This document shows positions 1 through 10,671 of a stretch of 64,000 nucleotides of DNA, in pieces. The DNA comes from Streptomyces sp. 1-11. Lineage in GTDB: Bacteria; Actinomycetota; Actinomycetes; Streptomycetales; Streptomycetaceae. The DNA lies in assembly GCF_007176755.1 (NCBI RefSeq), contig NZ_BJTV01000005.1, forward strand, positions 372,001 through 436,000. The letters are read 5' to 3'. The translations under genes and the position numbers were made by a program. The notes beneath the pieces were generated by a model that was given only the letters and a program-made list of their open reading frames with translations, was not told the origin of the DNA and searched no databases. The first letter of the stretch is position 1. Each line of letters opens with the position of its first letter.

Positions 1-379
1 CCTGCCTCTTGTAGAAGTCCGGGGCCTGGAAGTCCCAGGTCTCCACGCGGGCGCCGGCGCAGGCGCGGCCGGTGCGGGCGAGGTGCTCGGCGTCGGCGAG
101 GAGGCGGGAGCCGAGGCCCGCGCCGCGGTGGGGGGTGTCGACCCACAGGTAGGTGATGTGCAGCCAGGTCGTCCAGGTGTGGCCGACCAGGCCGCCCGCC
201 AGTTCGCCGGCCTCGTCCAGCGCCCACACGTGCAGCGGGACCTCGCGCTCGCCGGCCGTGCCGCGCAGGGCCGCCAGCACCGGGGACGCCGCCGTGTTGG
301 TGTCCCGCAGCCGGGAGCGGAGCAGATCGCGTCGGGCTCTGTCGACTTCCGCCTCAATACGAAACATGCGGCACACCAT
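1..379 (-). CDS. GNAT-family N-acetyltransferase, C-terminus cut by window edge
   Basis: The frame reads from an ATG at 379 (or a second in-frame ATG at 367) to the window edge without a stop, so only about 126 N-terminal residues are present. The GNAT fold is shown by the acetyl-CoA pyrophosphate loop TPHRGAGLGSRLL, followed by a helix and the late strand-helix signature ETWDFQAPDFYKR, which normally precedes a final LGY-type strand. The protein probably moves an acetyl group from acetyl-CoA to an unknown amine in the cytoplasm. Neither start has a convincing ribosome binding site. It diverges from the response regulator at 643 across a 263-bp gap in which I see no gene. Confidence 0.8.
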   Translation of the reverse strand, partial: MVCRMFRIEAEVDRARRDLLRSRLRDTNTAASPVLAALRGTAGEREVPLHVWALDEAGELAGGLVGHTWTTWLHITYLWVDTPHRGAGLGSRLLADAEHLARTGRACAGARVETWDFQAPDFYKRQ

Positions 380-642
380 AAACGGGCCGGGCGGCCAGTT
401 CCGTAAATCGACTTCCGGCGCGTGCCCGTATCCGTACTCTGTGGAGCAGCGCCGGTGGGGGCCGGTGCTGATCAGGGGGCGAGACAGACGGGTACGGCGC
501 CCGTGGTGGGGGTAGCAGTGTTCGCAACGGCGGCGGCCGTGCGGTCGGCGTTCCTCAACGCGGGTGTCGTGTCCGCGCGGGTCGTCGTTCTCCGGACCTT
601 GGCTATCCCCTGCTCCGCGTGGAGCCCGGGGAAGGGGGTTTC

Positions 643-1416
643 GTGGTTCGCATCCGAGTCCTGGTCGTCGACGACCACCGTATCTTCGCCGAGTCGCTGG
701 CGGCCGCGCTGGCCGCCGAGCCCGACGTCGACGTCCTCGCCGCGGGCAGCGGCCCGGCCGCGCTGCGCTGTCTGGAGCGCGCGGCCGCCGAGGGCCGCCG
801 TTACGACGTCCTCCTCGTGGACGCCGACCTGGGGACCGCGCTGCCCGGCGGCCGCCCGGCCGTGCCCGTGCACGACGGCGACGAGGAGGGCCTGGTCGAC
901 GGGATCTCGCTGGTCGCGGGCGTCCGCGCCGCGCAGCCCGCGGTGCGCACGGTGGTCCTCGCCGAGCGGGACGACTCCCGGCGGGCCGCCCTCGCCCTGC
1001 AGGCCGGCGCCTCCGGCTGGGTCGCCAAGGACTGCTCGCTGTCCCGGCTGCTGACGGTGATCCGGGGGGTGCTGCGCGACGAGACGCATCTGCCGCCCGC
1101 CCTGCTCACCGGGGTCCTCAAGGAGCTGACGGCCGCCCGCAAGCACCGCACCGAGAGCGAACGGCTGGTGGAGTCGCTGACCCCGAGGGAGCGGGAGGTG
1201 CTGCGGTGCATGGTCGCGGGGCTCGGCCGCAAGGCCGTGGCGGAGCGGCTGTTCCTGTCCCCGCACACCGTGCGCACCCACATGCAGAACGTCCTCGGCA
1301 AACTGGGCGTCCACTCGACCCTCGCCGCCGTCGCGCTCGCCCGCAGGGCCGGGGTCGGTCCGGCCGACCTGGGGCCCACCGGGCCCCTCGGGGTGGAGGA
1401 GAGCAGCAGCGCCTGA
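643..1416 (+). CDS. Orphan LuxR/NarL-type response regulator with enlarged receiver
   Basis: The GTG at 643 is preceded by the purine-rich stretch GGGGAAGGGGG, so it is preferred over an upstream GTG at 619; this gives 257 residues. The N-terminus is a receiver domain: acidic pair D10-D11, likely phospho-accepting D60 in DVLLVDADL, and the conserved lysine in GWVAKD. About 20 extra residues (GTALPGGRPAVPVHDGDEEG) follow the phosphorylation site, where ordinary NarL proteins have only a short loop. The C-terminal LuxR helix-turn-helix is clear (LTPREREVLRCMVAGLG, then LFLSPHTVRTHMQNVLGKL). No kinase gene adjoins it; the nearest histidine kinase is at 13959. The target is unknown. Confidence 0.9.
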   Translation: MVRIRVLVVDDHRIFAESLAAALAAEPDVDVLAAGSGPAALRCLERAAAEGRRYDVLLVDADLGTALPGGRPAVPVHDGDEEGLVDGISLVAGVRAAQPAVRTVVLAERDDSRRAALALQAGASGWVAKDCSLSRLLTVIRGVLRDETHLPPALLTGVLKELTAARKHRTESERLVESLTPREREVLRCMVAGLGRKAVAERLFLSPHTVRTHMQNVLGKLGVHSTLAAVALARRAGVGPADLGPTGPLGVEESSSA

Positions 1417-1470
1417 CCGGCCCACGCGTCCCGGGCGTCGCGTCCGGGCCGCGGTGAGCCCGGCGGGTCC

Positions 1471-1968
1471 TCAGCCGGGGATGTTGTCGAACGGGGCAGT
1501 CAACTGACGCAGCAGACCGGCCAGTTCGGCCCGCTGAGCGCGGGACAGCTCGGCGAGGATCGCCCGCTCCTGCTCCAGCAGCCCCGCGAGTGCCTGGTCC
1601 GCGCGGTCCTGGCCGGTGTCGGTCAGCCGGACCAGCACGCCCCGCCGGTCGCTCGGATCCGGCAGCCGCTCCACCAGGCCCTTCTTGGCGAGCCGGTCGA
1701 TCCGGTTGGTCATGGTGCCCGAGGTGACCAGGGTCTGGGTCAGCAACTGCCCGGGTGAGAGCTGGTAAGGGGTTCCCGCGCGCCGCAGCGCGGTCAGCAC
1801 GTCGAACTCCCAGGGCTCGAGCTGATGTTCGGCGAACGCCAGCCGGCGCGCGCGGTCCAGGTGCCGGGCCAGCCTGCTCACCCGGCTGAGCACCTCGAGC
1901 GGCTCCACGTCGAGGTCCGGGCGCTCCCGGCGCCACGCTGCGACCAGTCGATCGACCTCGTCCTCCAT
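1471..1968 (-). CDS. MarR-family transcriptional regulator
   Basis: 165 residues with a typical winged-helix MarR core: recognition region LLTQTLVTSGTMTNRIDRL, then a wing with DPSDRRGVLVRLT, flanked by N- and C-terminal helices that form the dimer interface. The gene is divergent from the methyltransferase at 2058. The 89 bp between them carry two copies of a pseudo-palindrome suited to a MarR dimer, so it probably represses itself and its neighbour until a ligand releases it. The ligand is not apparent; methyl-transfer to trans-aconitate or a related acid by the neighbour suggests a small carboxylate, but that is speculation. Confidence 0.92.
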   Translation of the reverse strand: MEDEVDRLVAAWRRERPDLDVEPLEVLSRVSRLARHLDRARRLAFAEHQLEPWEFDVLTALRRAGTPYQLSPGQLLTQTLVTSGTMTNRIDRLAKKGLVERLPDPSDRRGVLVRLTDTGQDRADQALAGLLEQERAILAELSRAQRAELAGLLRQLTAPFDNIPG

Positions 1969-2003
1969 GGAGATCAGTGTAGTGGTTGTGTCGACATGAA
2001 GTC

Positions 2004-2032
2004 TCTTGATGTCGAGTCTCTTGACATCGAGA
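2004..2032. promoter_or_regulatory. Tandem MarR operator candidate
   Basis: Two 14-bp pseudo-palindromes, TCTTGATGTCGAGT (2004-2017) and TCTTGACATCGAGA (2019-2032), share the form TCTTGA-N2-TCGAG and start 15 bp apart. Together they also form a larger inverted repeat centred on the 9-bp spacer between GATGTC and GACATC. The second contains TTGACA, a possible -35 element for the methyltransferase gene. They sit between the divergent marR-type gene and tam, which fits autoregulation. Confidence 0.65.
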
Positions 2033-2057
2033 CAAGTTCCTCGGGAGAGTGAACGTC

Positions 2058-2870
2058 ATGACGACACCCGCCTGGGACCCCGCCCAGTACCTCCGTCACG
2101 CCGGCCACCGCGCCCGCCCCTTCACCGACCTGCTCGCCCGCATCCCGGACCTCCCGTCCCCCCGGCCCCGGATCGCCGACCTCGGCTGCGGCCCCGGAAA
2201 CGTCACCGCGCTGATCGCCGGCCGCTGGCCCACCGCCCACATCACCGGCCACGACAACTCGACCGAGATGCTCGACAAGGCACACGTCGACCACGAGGGC
2301 CCCACGGCCGGCGGCGGCCGGCTCGACTTCGCCCACGCCGACGTCCGCACCTGGACGCCCTCGGAGCCGTACGACCTGATCGTCTCGAACGCCACCCTGC
2401 AGTGGGTGCCCGGGCACGCCGGCCGCTTCGCCGACTGGATCGCGGGCCTGAAGCCGGGCGGCGCCTTCGCCTTCCAGGTCCCCGACAACACCGACGCCCC
2501 GCTGCACGCCCTGATGCGCGAACTGGCCGCCCGCCCCCGCTGGAAGCCCCTCCTCGGCGGCGTCCTGCGCGACCGTGACTCCGTGCACACCCCTGGCGCC
2601 TACCTGGACCGCCTCGCCCGCCTCGGCTGCGCGGCCGACGTGTGGCAGACGACGTACCAGCACCTCCTGACCGGCGAGGACCCCGTCCTCGACTGGGTCA
2701 AGGGCACCGGGCTGCGCCCCGCCCTGACCGCGCTCGCCGACGACCCCGAGGCCCGCGACGCCTTCGTCGCCGAGTACCGCGACCTGCTCCGCGCCGCCTA
2801 CCCGAGCACGCCCTACGGCACGGTCCTGCCGTTCCGCCGGCTGTTCGCGGTGGCCGTGAAGGGGGCGTGA
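2058..2870 (+). CDS. tam: Trans-aconitate 2-methyltransferase
   Basis: 270 residues; the ATG at 2058 lies 8 bases after GGGAGAG, which favours it over the GTG at 2049. Class I SAM-dependent methyltransferase: motif I is DLGCGPGNVT at about 41-50, the acidic residue after the next strand lies in GHDNS, and the family-typical LIVSNATLQWVPGH follows. The close match to Tam (N-terminus TTPAWDPAQYLRHAGHRARP) supports methylation of trans-aconitate, a citric-acid-cycle by-product that inhibits aconitase. The gene diverges from a MarR regulator that probably controls it. Confidence 0.85.
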   Translation: MTTPAWDPAQYLRHAGHRARPFTDLLARIPDLPSPRPRIADLGCGPGNVTALIAGRWPTAHITGHDNSTEMLDKAHVDHEGPTAGGGRLDFAHADVRTWTPSEPYDLIVSNATLQWVPGHAGRFADWIAGLKPGGAFAFQVPDNTDAPLHALMRELAARPRWKPLLGGVLRDRDSVHTPGAYLDRLARLGCAADVWQTTYQHLLTGEDPVLDWVKGTGLRPALTALADDPEARDAFVAEYRDLLRAAYPSTPYGTVLPFRRLFAVAVKGA

Positions 2871-2980
2871 CGGGAGGCGGGCGGCCGCCCGGCGCCCCGG
2901 GCCCGCACTGTGCTCGGCGCCCCGGTCCCGCACTGCCCGCCACCCGGAGCCCGGGGGAGCCCGGAGCCCGGAAAAGCCCG

Positions 2981-3658
2981 CTAGGCCTTCCGGTGCCCTA
3001 TCAGCCGCGGCTTCTGCTCCAGGCCGTCCAGGCCGTGCCAGGCCAGGTTCACCAGGTGCGCCGCGACCTCCGCCTTCTTCGGGCGGCGCACGTCCAGCCA
3101 CCACTGGCCGGTCAGCGCGACCATGCCGACCAGCGCCTGGGCGTACAGCGGGGCCAGCTTCGGGTCGAAGCCGCGGGACTTGAACTCGCGGCCCAGGATG
3201 TCCTCCACCTGGGTGGCGATGTCCGAGATGAGGGAGGCGAAGGTCCCGGTCGACTGGGGGATGGGCGAGTCCCGGACCAGGATGCGGAAGCCGTCCGTGT
3301 ACTCCTCGATGTAGTCCAGCAGCGCGAACGCCGCCTGCTCGCACAGCTCACGCGGGTGCCCCGCGGTCAGCGAGCCGGTCACCATGTCCAGCAGCCGCCG
3401 CATCTCGCGGTCCACCACCACCGCGTACAGCCCCTCCTTGCCGCCGAAGTGCTCGTACACCACCGGTTTGGACACCCCGGCCTTCGCCGCGATCTCCTCC
3501 ACCGACGTGCCCTCGAAGCCCTTCGCCGCGAAAAGGGTGCGACCGATCTCCAGCAGCTGCTGGCGGCGCTCGGCGCCGGTCATACGGGTCCGGCGGGTCC
3601 GCCGCTGCTTGTCGTTGCCGGGAGTGCTGCTGGAGTCGGTCGCCACGGCGTCAATCAT
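2981..3658 (-). CDS. TetR-family regulator, probably of the adjacent desaturase
   Basis: 225 residues. The ATG at 3658 overlaps the stop codon of the upstream desaturase gene as ATGA, so the two are translationally coupled; a later ATG (MTGAERR) would give the core protein alone. The N-terminal helix-turn-helix is FEGTSVEEIAAKAGVSKPVV-YEHFGGKEGLY, and the C-terminal all-helical ligand pocket is well formed (TGQWWLDVRRP). The cotranscribed desaturase and the paired palindromes upstream of it suggest a DesT/FasR-like regulator that senses acyl-CoA composition and controls unsaturated fatty acid synthesis. The ligand is inferred only. Confidence 0.88.
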   Translation of the reverse strand: MIDAVATDSSSTPGNDKQRRTRRTRMTGAERRQQLLEIGRTLFAAKGFEGTSVEEIAAKAGVSKPVVYEHFGGKEGLYAVVVDREMRRLLDMVTGSLTAGHPRELCEQAAFALLDYIEEYTDGFRILVRDSPIPQSTGTFASLISDIATQVEDILGREFKSRGFDPKLAPLYAQALVGMVALTGQWWLDVRRPKKAEVAAHLVNLAWHGLDGLEQKPRLIGHRKA

Positions 3659-4662
3659 GCCGCCTCGGCTGCTTCCCTCCTGCGGCGGGAGCCGTCGTCG
3701 CCGGTGTTGCGCCGCGAATCGATACGCGAGCGTGACGGCCAGCGCACGTCGTACGCCCAGCCGAGCAGCTCGAACCAGCGGATGAAACGCGCGGAGGAGT
3801 CGATCTGGCCGCGCATCACCCCGTGCCGGGCCGACGTCGGGTCGGCGTGGTGCAGGTTGTGCCAGGACTCCCCGCACGACAGGACCGCCAGCCACCACAC
3901 GTTGCCCGAACGGTCCCGCGACTTGAACGGCCGCTTGCCCACCGCGTGGCAGATCGAGTTGATCGACCACGTCACGTGGTGCAGCAGCGCCACCCGGACG
4001 AGTGAACCCCAGAAGAACGCGGTGAACGCACCCCACCAGGACATCGTCACCAGCCCGCCGATCAGCGGCGGAAGCGCCAGGGACACGGCCGTCCACAGCA
4101 CGAACTGGCGGGAGATCGCCCGCAGCGCCGGGTCCTTGATCAGGTCCGGGGCGTACTTCTCCTGCGGGGTCTGCTCCTCGTCGAACATCCAGGCGATGTG
4201 CGCCCACCACAGGCCCTTGATCAGCGCCGGGACCGTCTCCCCGAACCGCCACGGCGAGTGCGGATCACCCTCCGCGTCGGAGAACTTGTGGTGCCTGCGG
4301 TGGTCGGCCACCCAGCGCACCAGCGGCCCCTCCACCGCGAGCGAACCCATGATCGCCAGCGCGATCCGCAGGGGCCGCTTCGCCTTGAAGGAGCCGTGGG
4401 TGAAGTACCGGTGGAAACCGATCGTGATGCCGTGGCACCCCAGGAAGTAGAAGAACACCAGCAGGCCCAGATCGAGCCAGCTCACCCCCCAGCCCCAGGC
4501 CAGCGGCACGGCCGCCACCAGTGCCACGAACGGCACGGTGATGAACAGGAGCAGCGTGATCTGTTCGATCGAACGCTTCTGCTCACCGCCCAGCGTGGCG
4601 GAGGGGATGGAGGTGTCGTTGGCCTTACGGGCTTCGTCGATCACATCGGAACTTGAGGTCAT
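3655..4662 (-). CDS. Membrane acyl-CoA delta-9 desaturase
   Basis: 335 residues. The three histidine boxes of the membrane di-iron desaturases are intact: H84-RYFT-H89, H121-RRHH-125 and H268-NLHH-272. Hydrophobic segments near 35-75 and 185-230 form the usual two helical hairpins. The enzyme inserts a double bond into saturated acyl chains (acyl-CoA or lipid-linked) and needs an electron donor that is not encoded nearby. It is the first gene of an operon with the TetR regulator whose start overlaps its stop. The C-terminal arginine-rich tail is unusual in composition but outside the catalytic core. Confidence 0.93.
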   Translation of the reverse strand: MTSSSDVIDEARKANDTSIPSATLGGEQKRSIEQITLLLFITVPFVALVAAVPLAWGWGVSWLDLGLLVFFYFLGCHGITIGFHRYFTHGSFKAKRPLRIALAIMGSLAVEGPLVRWVADHRRHHKFSDAEGDPHSPWRFGETVPALIKGLWWAHIAWMFDEEQTPQEKYAPDLIKDPALRAISRQFVLWTAVSLALPPLIGGLVTMSWWGAFTAFFWGSLVRVALLHHVTWSINSICHAVGKRPFKSRDRSGNVWWLAVLSCGESWHNLHHADPTSARHGVMRGQIDSSARFIRWFELLGWAYDVRWPSRSRIDSRRNTGDDGSRRRREAAEAA

Positions 4663-4738
4663 GCGCGTCCCCTGTGGGGTCTAGGGTCGAGGCAGATGCC
4701 GGGCCGCCGGGACCGGCGGGACATGGAACGACCTTCCC

Positions 4739-4765
4739 TACGGTCCCGTAACCTACGGCGTCGTA
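4739..4765. promoter_or_regulatory. Tandem TetR operator candidate upstream of the desaturase
   Basis: Two 12-bp palindromes of the form TACG-N4-CGTA, namely TACGGTCCCGTA (4739-4750) and TACGGCGTCGTA (4754-4765), start 15 bp apart, about 80 bp before the desaturase start. Such paired sites suit cooperative binding of two TetR dimers. The remaining part of the 304-bp gap to ppc shows only the ppc leader and no further gene. Confidence 0.65.
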
Positions 4766-4966
4766 AGTATGTCAGCGTGCCGTCCGGCGGCAAGAGCCCA
4801 AGAGCCTGCGCGTCCGAGTGGACACCTATCCTTGAAGTCGGTCGGACAGCGCGGTCCGCTCTGATTCCTTTCCGGACGCCCAGGCCCGTATGCGGCACCC
4901 GCCGCGCGGTGGACGGACGCCCGGGTTCCCTCCAGACGAGCTTCAACACTGCAAGGAGCCGCACCT

Positions 4967-7699
<2,733 letters not shown>

Positions 7700-7716
7700 C
7701 GCCCCCCGCCGCACAC

Positions 7717-7757
7717 ACGGGTGCCCCCGTGGTCGCACGACCACGGGGGGCACCCGT
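7717..7757. terminator. Bidirectional hairpin between ppc and the LAETG protein
   Basis: ACGGGTGCCCCC-GTGGTCG pairs with CGACCACGGGGGGCACCCGT, with one bulged base and a 2-base loop. It lies between two convergent genes and can end transcription from both sides. Confidence 0.85.
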
Positions 7758-7772
7758 ACGTCTACGCCGGCC

Positions 7773-8498
7773 TCAGCCGCGCAGCGCCCGCCGGCGCCGG
7801 GCCACCAGGTAGCCGCCCGCGCCGACCAGCGCCGCGGCGGCGGCCGACAGCAGGCCCACCGGGGCGCCGTTGCCCGTCTCCGCCAGGTCGCCGCCGGCGC
7901 CCTGGGCGGACGGCGACGAGGACACCGCCGGGGACGGCGAGCCGGACACCGCCGTGGACGGCGAGCCCGACGCCGGCGCACCCGGCACCGAGCCGGACGA
8001 GGACGACGGCGACGCGGCGGACGAGGAGCCCGGCGCCGAAGCGGACGGCGACACCGAACCGGACGGCGCGCCCGCGCCCCCCTCGGAGCCGGCGCAGTCC
8101 GTCCAGAACACCTTGTGCTTGGCCGCGCCCTTCTCGCCCTCGAAGTTCCAGAACAGCTTGTAGTGACCGTCGGGCAGCGACAGGTCCTCCGTACGGCCGT
8201 GACCGCCGGCGTCCAGCGTGAGCGCACCGGACTTCACCGTCCCGCCCTTCACGGACGCCGTCGGCGCCCAGGCCTCGATGTGCCAGTCGACGCGCTGCAC
8301 GCCGTCGAAGCCGAAGGCGTCCAGGTAGAACGTGCACACGTGGGGCTCGTTGCGGCGCAGCTCCTCGCCGGTCCGGGCATCGTGGATCTTGACGGTGCCG
8401 TTGTCGCCGGGAGCGGTGGCGTGAGCGGCGGCGGGGACGGCGAACAGCGCCGCCGAGGCGACGGCGGTCAGTACGCCGACGCGAGTGAGGGTGGGCAT
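7773..8498 (-). CDS. Secreted protein with LAETG cell-wall sorting signal
   Basis: 241 residues from the ATG at 8498 (MPTLTRVGVL...), which gives a clean signal peptide ending near AAAHA; an ATG four codons upstream (8510) is possible. The mature domain has a beta-sandwich-like pattern with two cysteines (HVCTFYLDAFGF, FWTDC). A Ser/Pro/Ala/Gly-rich spacer of about 70 residues follows, then LAETG, a hydrophobic stretch and RRRR. This is the LAxTG signal used by class E sortases of Streptomyces, so the protein should be anchored to peptidoglycan of aerial or substrate hyphae. The function of the globular domain is unknown. Confidence 0.85.
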   Translation of the reverse strand: MPTLTRVGVLTAVASAALFAVPAAAHATAPGDNGTVKIHDARTGEELRRNEPHVCTFYLDAFGFDGVQRVDWHIEAWAPTASVKGGTVKSGALTLDAGGHGRTEDLSLPDGHYKLFWNFEGEKGAAKHKVFWTDCAGSEGGAGAPSGSVSPSASAPGSSSAASPSSSSGSVPGAPASGSPSTAVSGSPSPAVSSSPSAQGAGGDLAETGNGAPVGLLSAAAAALVGAGGYLVARRRRALRG

Positions 8499-8634
8499 GG
8501 GGCAGTCCATCTACGCGACAGGAACAGGAAGACGTGGAGGGGGCGGTTCAGCTTCCGGCCCGGCCCGGCACCCGGTCAATCACGAACGGACAACACACAG
8601 GGTCCCCACCTGTGTGAAGAACGGACCGATCCCG

Positions 8635-9138
8635 TCACAGCGCCACGAACGCCGCCGTCAGCAGCGCCGCCCCGGCCCCCGCCAGCATCCACGCGGCCCG
8701 CGTCAGCCGCATACCGCCCGCCACCACCACCGACGCCAGCAGCAGTGCCCCGCCGAACGGCACCCACGCGTACAGCACACCCGCCGCACCCGACCGCACC
8801 ACCTCGGCCGACCCCGGCTTCACCACCACGTCGTACGTCCGCCCCGTGCGCACCGCGACAGTCCGCTCGATCTCCACGCGCGCACGCGCTCCGGCACCCG
8901 CCGGAACCGGAGTGAACGGACCGGTGCACACGCCCCCCGCGCAGTCCGCCACCCGCATCGTGCCCCGCTCGCGCCCCTTGGTCAGCATCACGTGCTGCGC
9001 GGTCCCCCAGGAACCCCACACCCCGGCGAACAGGATCAGCGCGGCGACGGCACCCGTCGTCGCGACCCGCCCGAACCGCAGCGCGGTCACGGAGGCCTGG
9101 CGGGCAGTGGTGGCTGAGGCAGGCATGGCCGGGATCAT
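8635..9138 (-). CDS. Small membrane protein of unknown function
   Basis: 167 residues (or 163 from an ATG at 9126; neither start has a strong ribosome site). Hydrophobic helices lie near residues 28-45 and in a pair near 122-165. The loop between them holds a likely disulfide pair (VADCAGGVCTGPF) and would face outside. This shape, one helix, an extracytoplasmic domain and two helices, occurs in several uncharacterised actinobacterial proteins. No family is recognised. It lies upstream of the LAETG protein gene in the same direction. Confidence 0.75.
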   Translation of the reverse strand: MIPAMPASATTARQASVTALRFGRVATTGAVAALILFAGVWGSWGTAQHVMLTKGRERGTMRVADCAGGVCTGPFTPVPAGAGARARVEIERTVAVRTGRTYDVVVKPGSAEVVRSGAAGVLYAWVPFGGALLLASVVVAGGMRLTRAAWMLAGAGAALLTAAFVAL

Positions 9139-9190
9139 TGGCCATACCCATACTCCCGGTCAACTCGCGCGCGAGCCAAGACCGGACAAG

Positions 9191-9793
9191 TCAGGAGTTG
9201 TACGCGCTCTGCGCCCGCTCAAGACCCTCCGTCACCAGACACTCCACCGAATCCGCCGCCCGGTCCACGAAGTAGTCCAGCTCCTTGCGCTCCGAAGACG
9301 AGAAGTCCTTCAGCACGAAATCCGCCACCTGCATCCGCCCCGGCGGCCGGCCGATCCCGAACCGCACCCGGTGGTAGTCCGCGCCCATCGCCTTCGTCAT
9401 CGACTTCAGGCCGTTGTGCCCGTTGTCCCCGCCGCCCAGCTTCAGCCGCAGCACCCCGTAGTCGATGTCCAGCTCGTCGTGGACCGCCACGACGTTCGCC
9501 GCCGGCACCTTGTAGAAGTCCCGCAGCGCGTTCACCGGACCGCCCGACAGGTTCATGTACGACATCGGCTTCGCCAGGATCACCCGGCGGTTCGCCGGCC
9601 CCACCGGACCGATCCGCCCCTCCAGCACCTGCGCCTGCGCCTTGCCCGCCCGCTTGAACTTCCCCCCGATCCGCCCGGCGAGCAGGTCCACCACCATGAA
9701 ACCGACGTTGTGCCGGTTCATGGCGTACTCCGGCCCGGGATTACCGAGCCCCACGATCAGCCAGGGGGCACCTGCGGGAGTGCTCACGTCCAT
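9191..9793 (-). CDS. pth: Peptidyl-tRNA hydrolase
   Basis: 200 residues, the usual size. Pth releases peptides from peptidyl-tRNAs that drop off the ribosome. The signatures are complete: [21 protein letters not shown] with catalytic His28, [17 protein letters not shown] and [12 protein letters not shown]. It follows rplY in the same direction, a common actinobacterial pairing that groups translation functions, although a hairpin separates the two. Confidence 0.98.
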   Translation of the reverse strand: MDVSTPAGAPWLIVGLGNPGPEYAMNRHNVGFMVVDLLAGRIGGKFKRAGKAQAQVLEGRIGPVGPANRRVILAKPMSYMNLSGGPVNALRDFYKVPAANVVAVHDELDIDYGVLRLKLGGGDNGHNGLKSMTKAMGADYHRVRFGIGRPPGRMQVADFVLKDFSSSERKELDYFVDRAADSVECLVTEGLERAQSAYNS

Positions 9794-9810
9794 GTCTCCT
9801 TGATACGCGC

Positions 9811-9842
9811 CAGCCGCCGTCCCCCACGGGGAACAGCGGCTG
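9811..9842 (-). terminator. Hairpin between rplY and pth
   Basis: CAGCCGC pairs with GCGGCTG outside an inner TCCCC/GGGGA stem. It lies after the rplY stop, so it may reduce read-through into pth. Confidence 0.6.
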
Positions 9843-9863
9843 ACGAAACGACGACTACGAGGA

Positions 9864-10463
9864 TCAGGCCTCGGCGACCTCTTCGGCGCCCTCGGTCTCC
9901 TCGCCCTCCGCGGCCTCCTCGGCCTGCGCGGCCAGGACCTGCAGGACGACCGCGTCCTCCTCGACGGCCAGGGTCACGCCGGACGGCAGGGCGATGTCCT
10001 TGGCGTGGATGGAGGCGCCGGCCTCCAGGCCCTCGACGGAGACGGTGACGGCCTCGGGGATGTGCGTGGCCTCGGCCTCGACCGGCAGCGCGTTCAGCAC
10101 GTGCTCGAGCAGGTTGCCGCCCGGGGCGAGCTCGCCCTCGGTCTGCACCGGGATCTCGACCGTGACCTTCTCGCCGCGCTTGACCAGCAGCAGGTCGACG
10201 TGCTCCAGGAAGCCCTTGATCGGGTCGCGCTGCACGGACTTCGGGATCGCCAGCTCGTTGGACTTGCCGTCGATGTCCAGCGAGATCAGGACGTTCGGCG
10301 TACGCAGCGCCAGCAGCAGCTCGTGGCCCGGCAGGGTCAGGTGCAGCGGCTCGGAACCGTGGCCGTACAGGACAGCCGGAACCTTGTTGTCACGACGGAT
10401 ACGACGGGCGGCCCCCTTGCCGAACTCGCTGCGCGTCGCGGCGGTGAGCTTCACCTCGGACAT
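9864..10463 (-). CDS. rplY: 50S ribosomal protein L25, general stress (CTC) type
   Basis: 199 residues from the ATG at 10463, which follows a GAGGAGT ribosome site; an upstream ATG in the same frame (10502) lacks one. The N-terminal 5S-rRNA-binding L25 domain ([31 protein letters not shown]) is followed by the beta-rich CTC domain (EVTVEIPV-type strands) and an acidic Glu/Ala-rich tail. The two-domain form is the long TL5/CTC version found in Gram-positive bacteria. The gene follows prs in the same direction and lies upstream of pth. Confidence 0.96.
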   Translation of the reverse strand: MSEVKLTAATRSEFGKGAARRIRRDNKVPAVLYGHGSEPLHLTLPGHELLLALRTPNVLISLDIDGKSNELAIPKSVQRDPIKGFLEHVDLLLVKRGEKVTVEIPVQTEGELAPGGNLLEHVLNALPVEAEATHIPEAVTVSVEGLEAGASIHAKDIALPSGVTLAVEEDAVVLQVLAAQAEEAAEGEETEGAEEVAEA

Positions 10464-10644
10464 GTTGATCACTCCTCGGAAAACAGAGACGGACGTGGTC
10501 ACCCGGCCACGAACGGCCTGCTACGAAGAGCGCGTCGATAACGGACAGCCGTACCCCGTCAACAAACGGGAAACGGCCTCCCTCGCCGAGCAACTGCAGC
10601 AGTCTACTCGGCAGGGGAGGCCGCACCCAAAACGATCTTCAGCT

Positions 10645-10662
10645 AGCCCGCCGCGGCGGGCT
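10645..10662 (-). terminator. Perfect 18-bp palindrome after prs
   Basis: AGCCCGCCGCGGCGGGCT is fully self-complementary and lies 10 bases beyond the prs stop codon, in the 209-bp gap before rplY. It most likely serves as the prs terminator, though a protein-binding site is possible because the arm has no loop. Confidence 0.55.
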
Positions 10663-10671
10663 GCGGAAACC

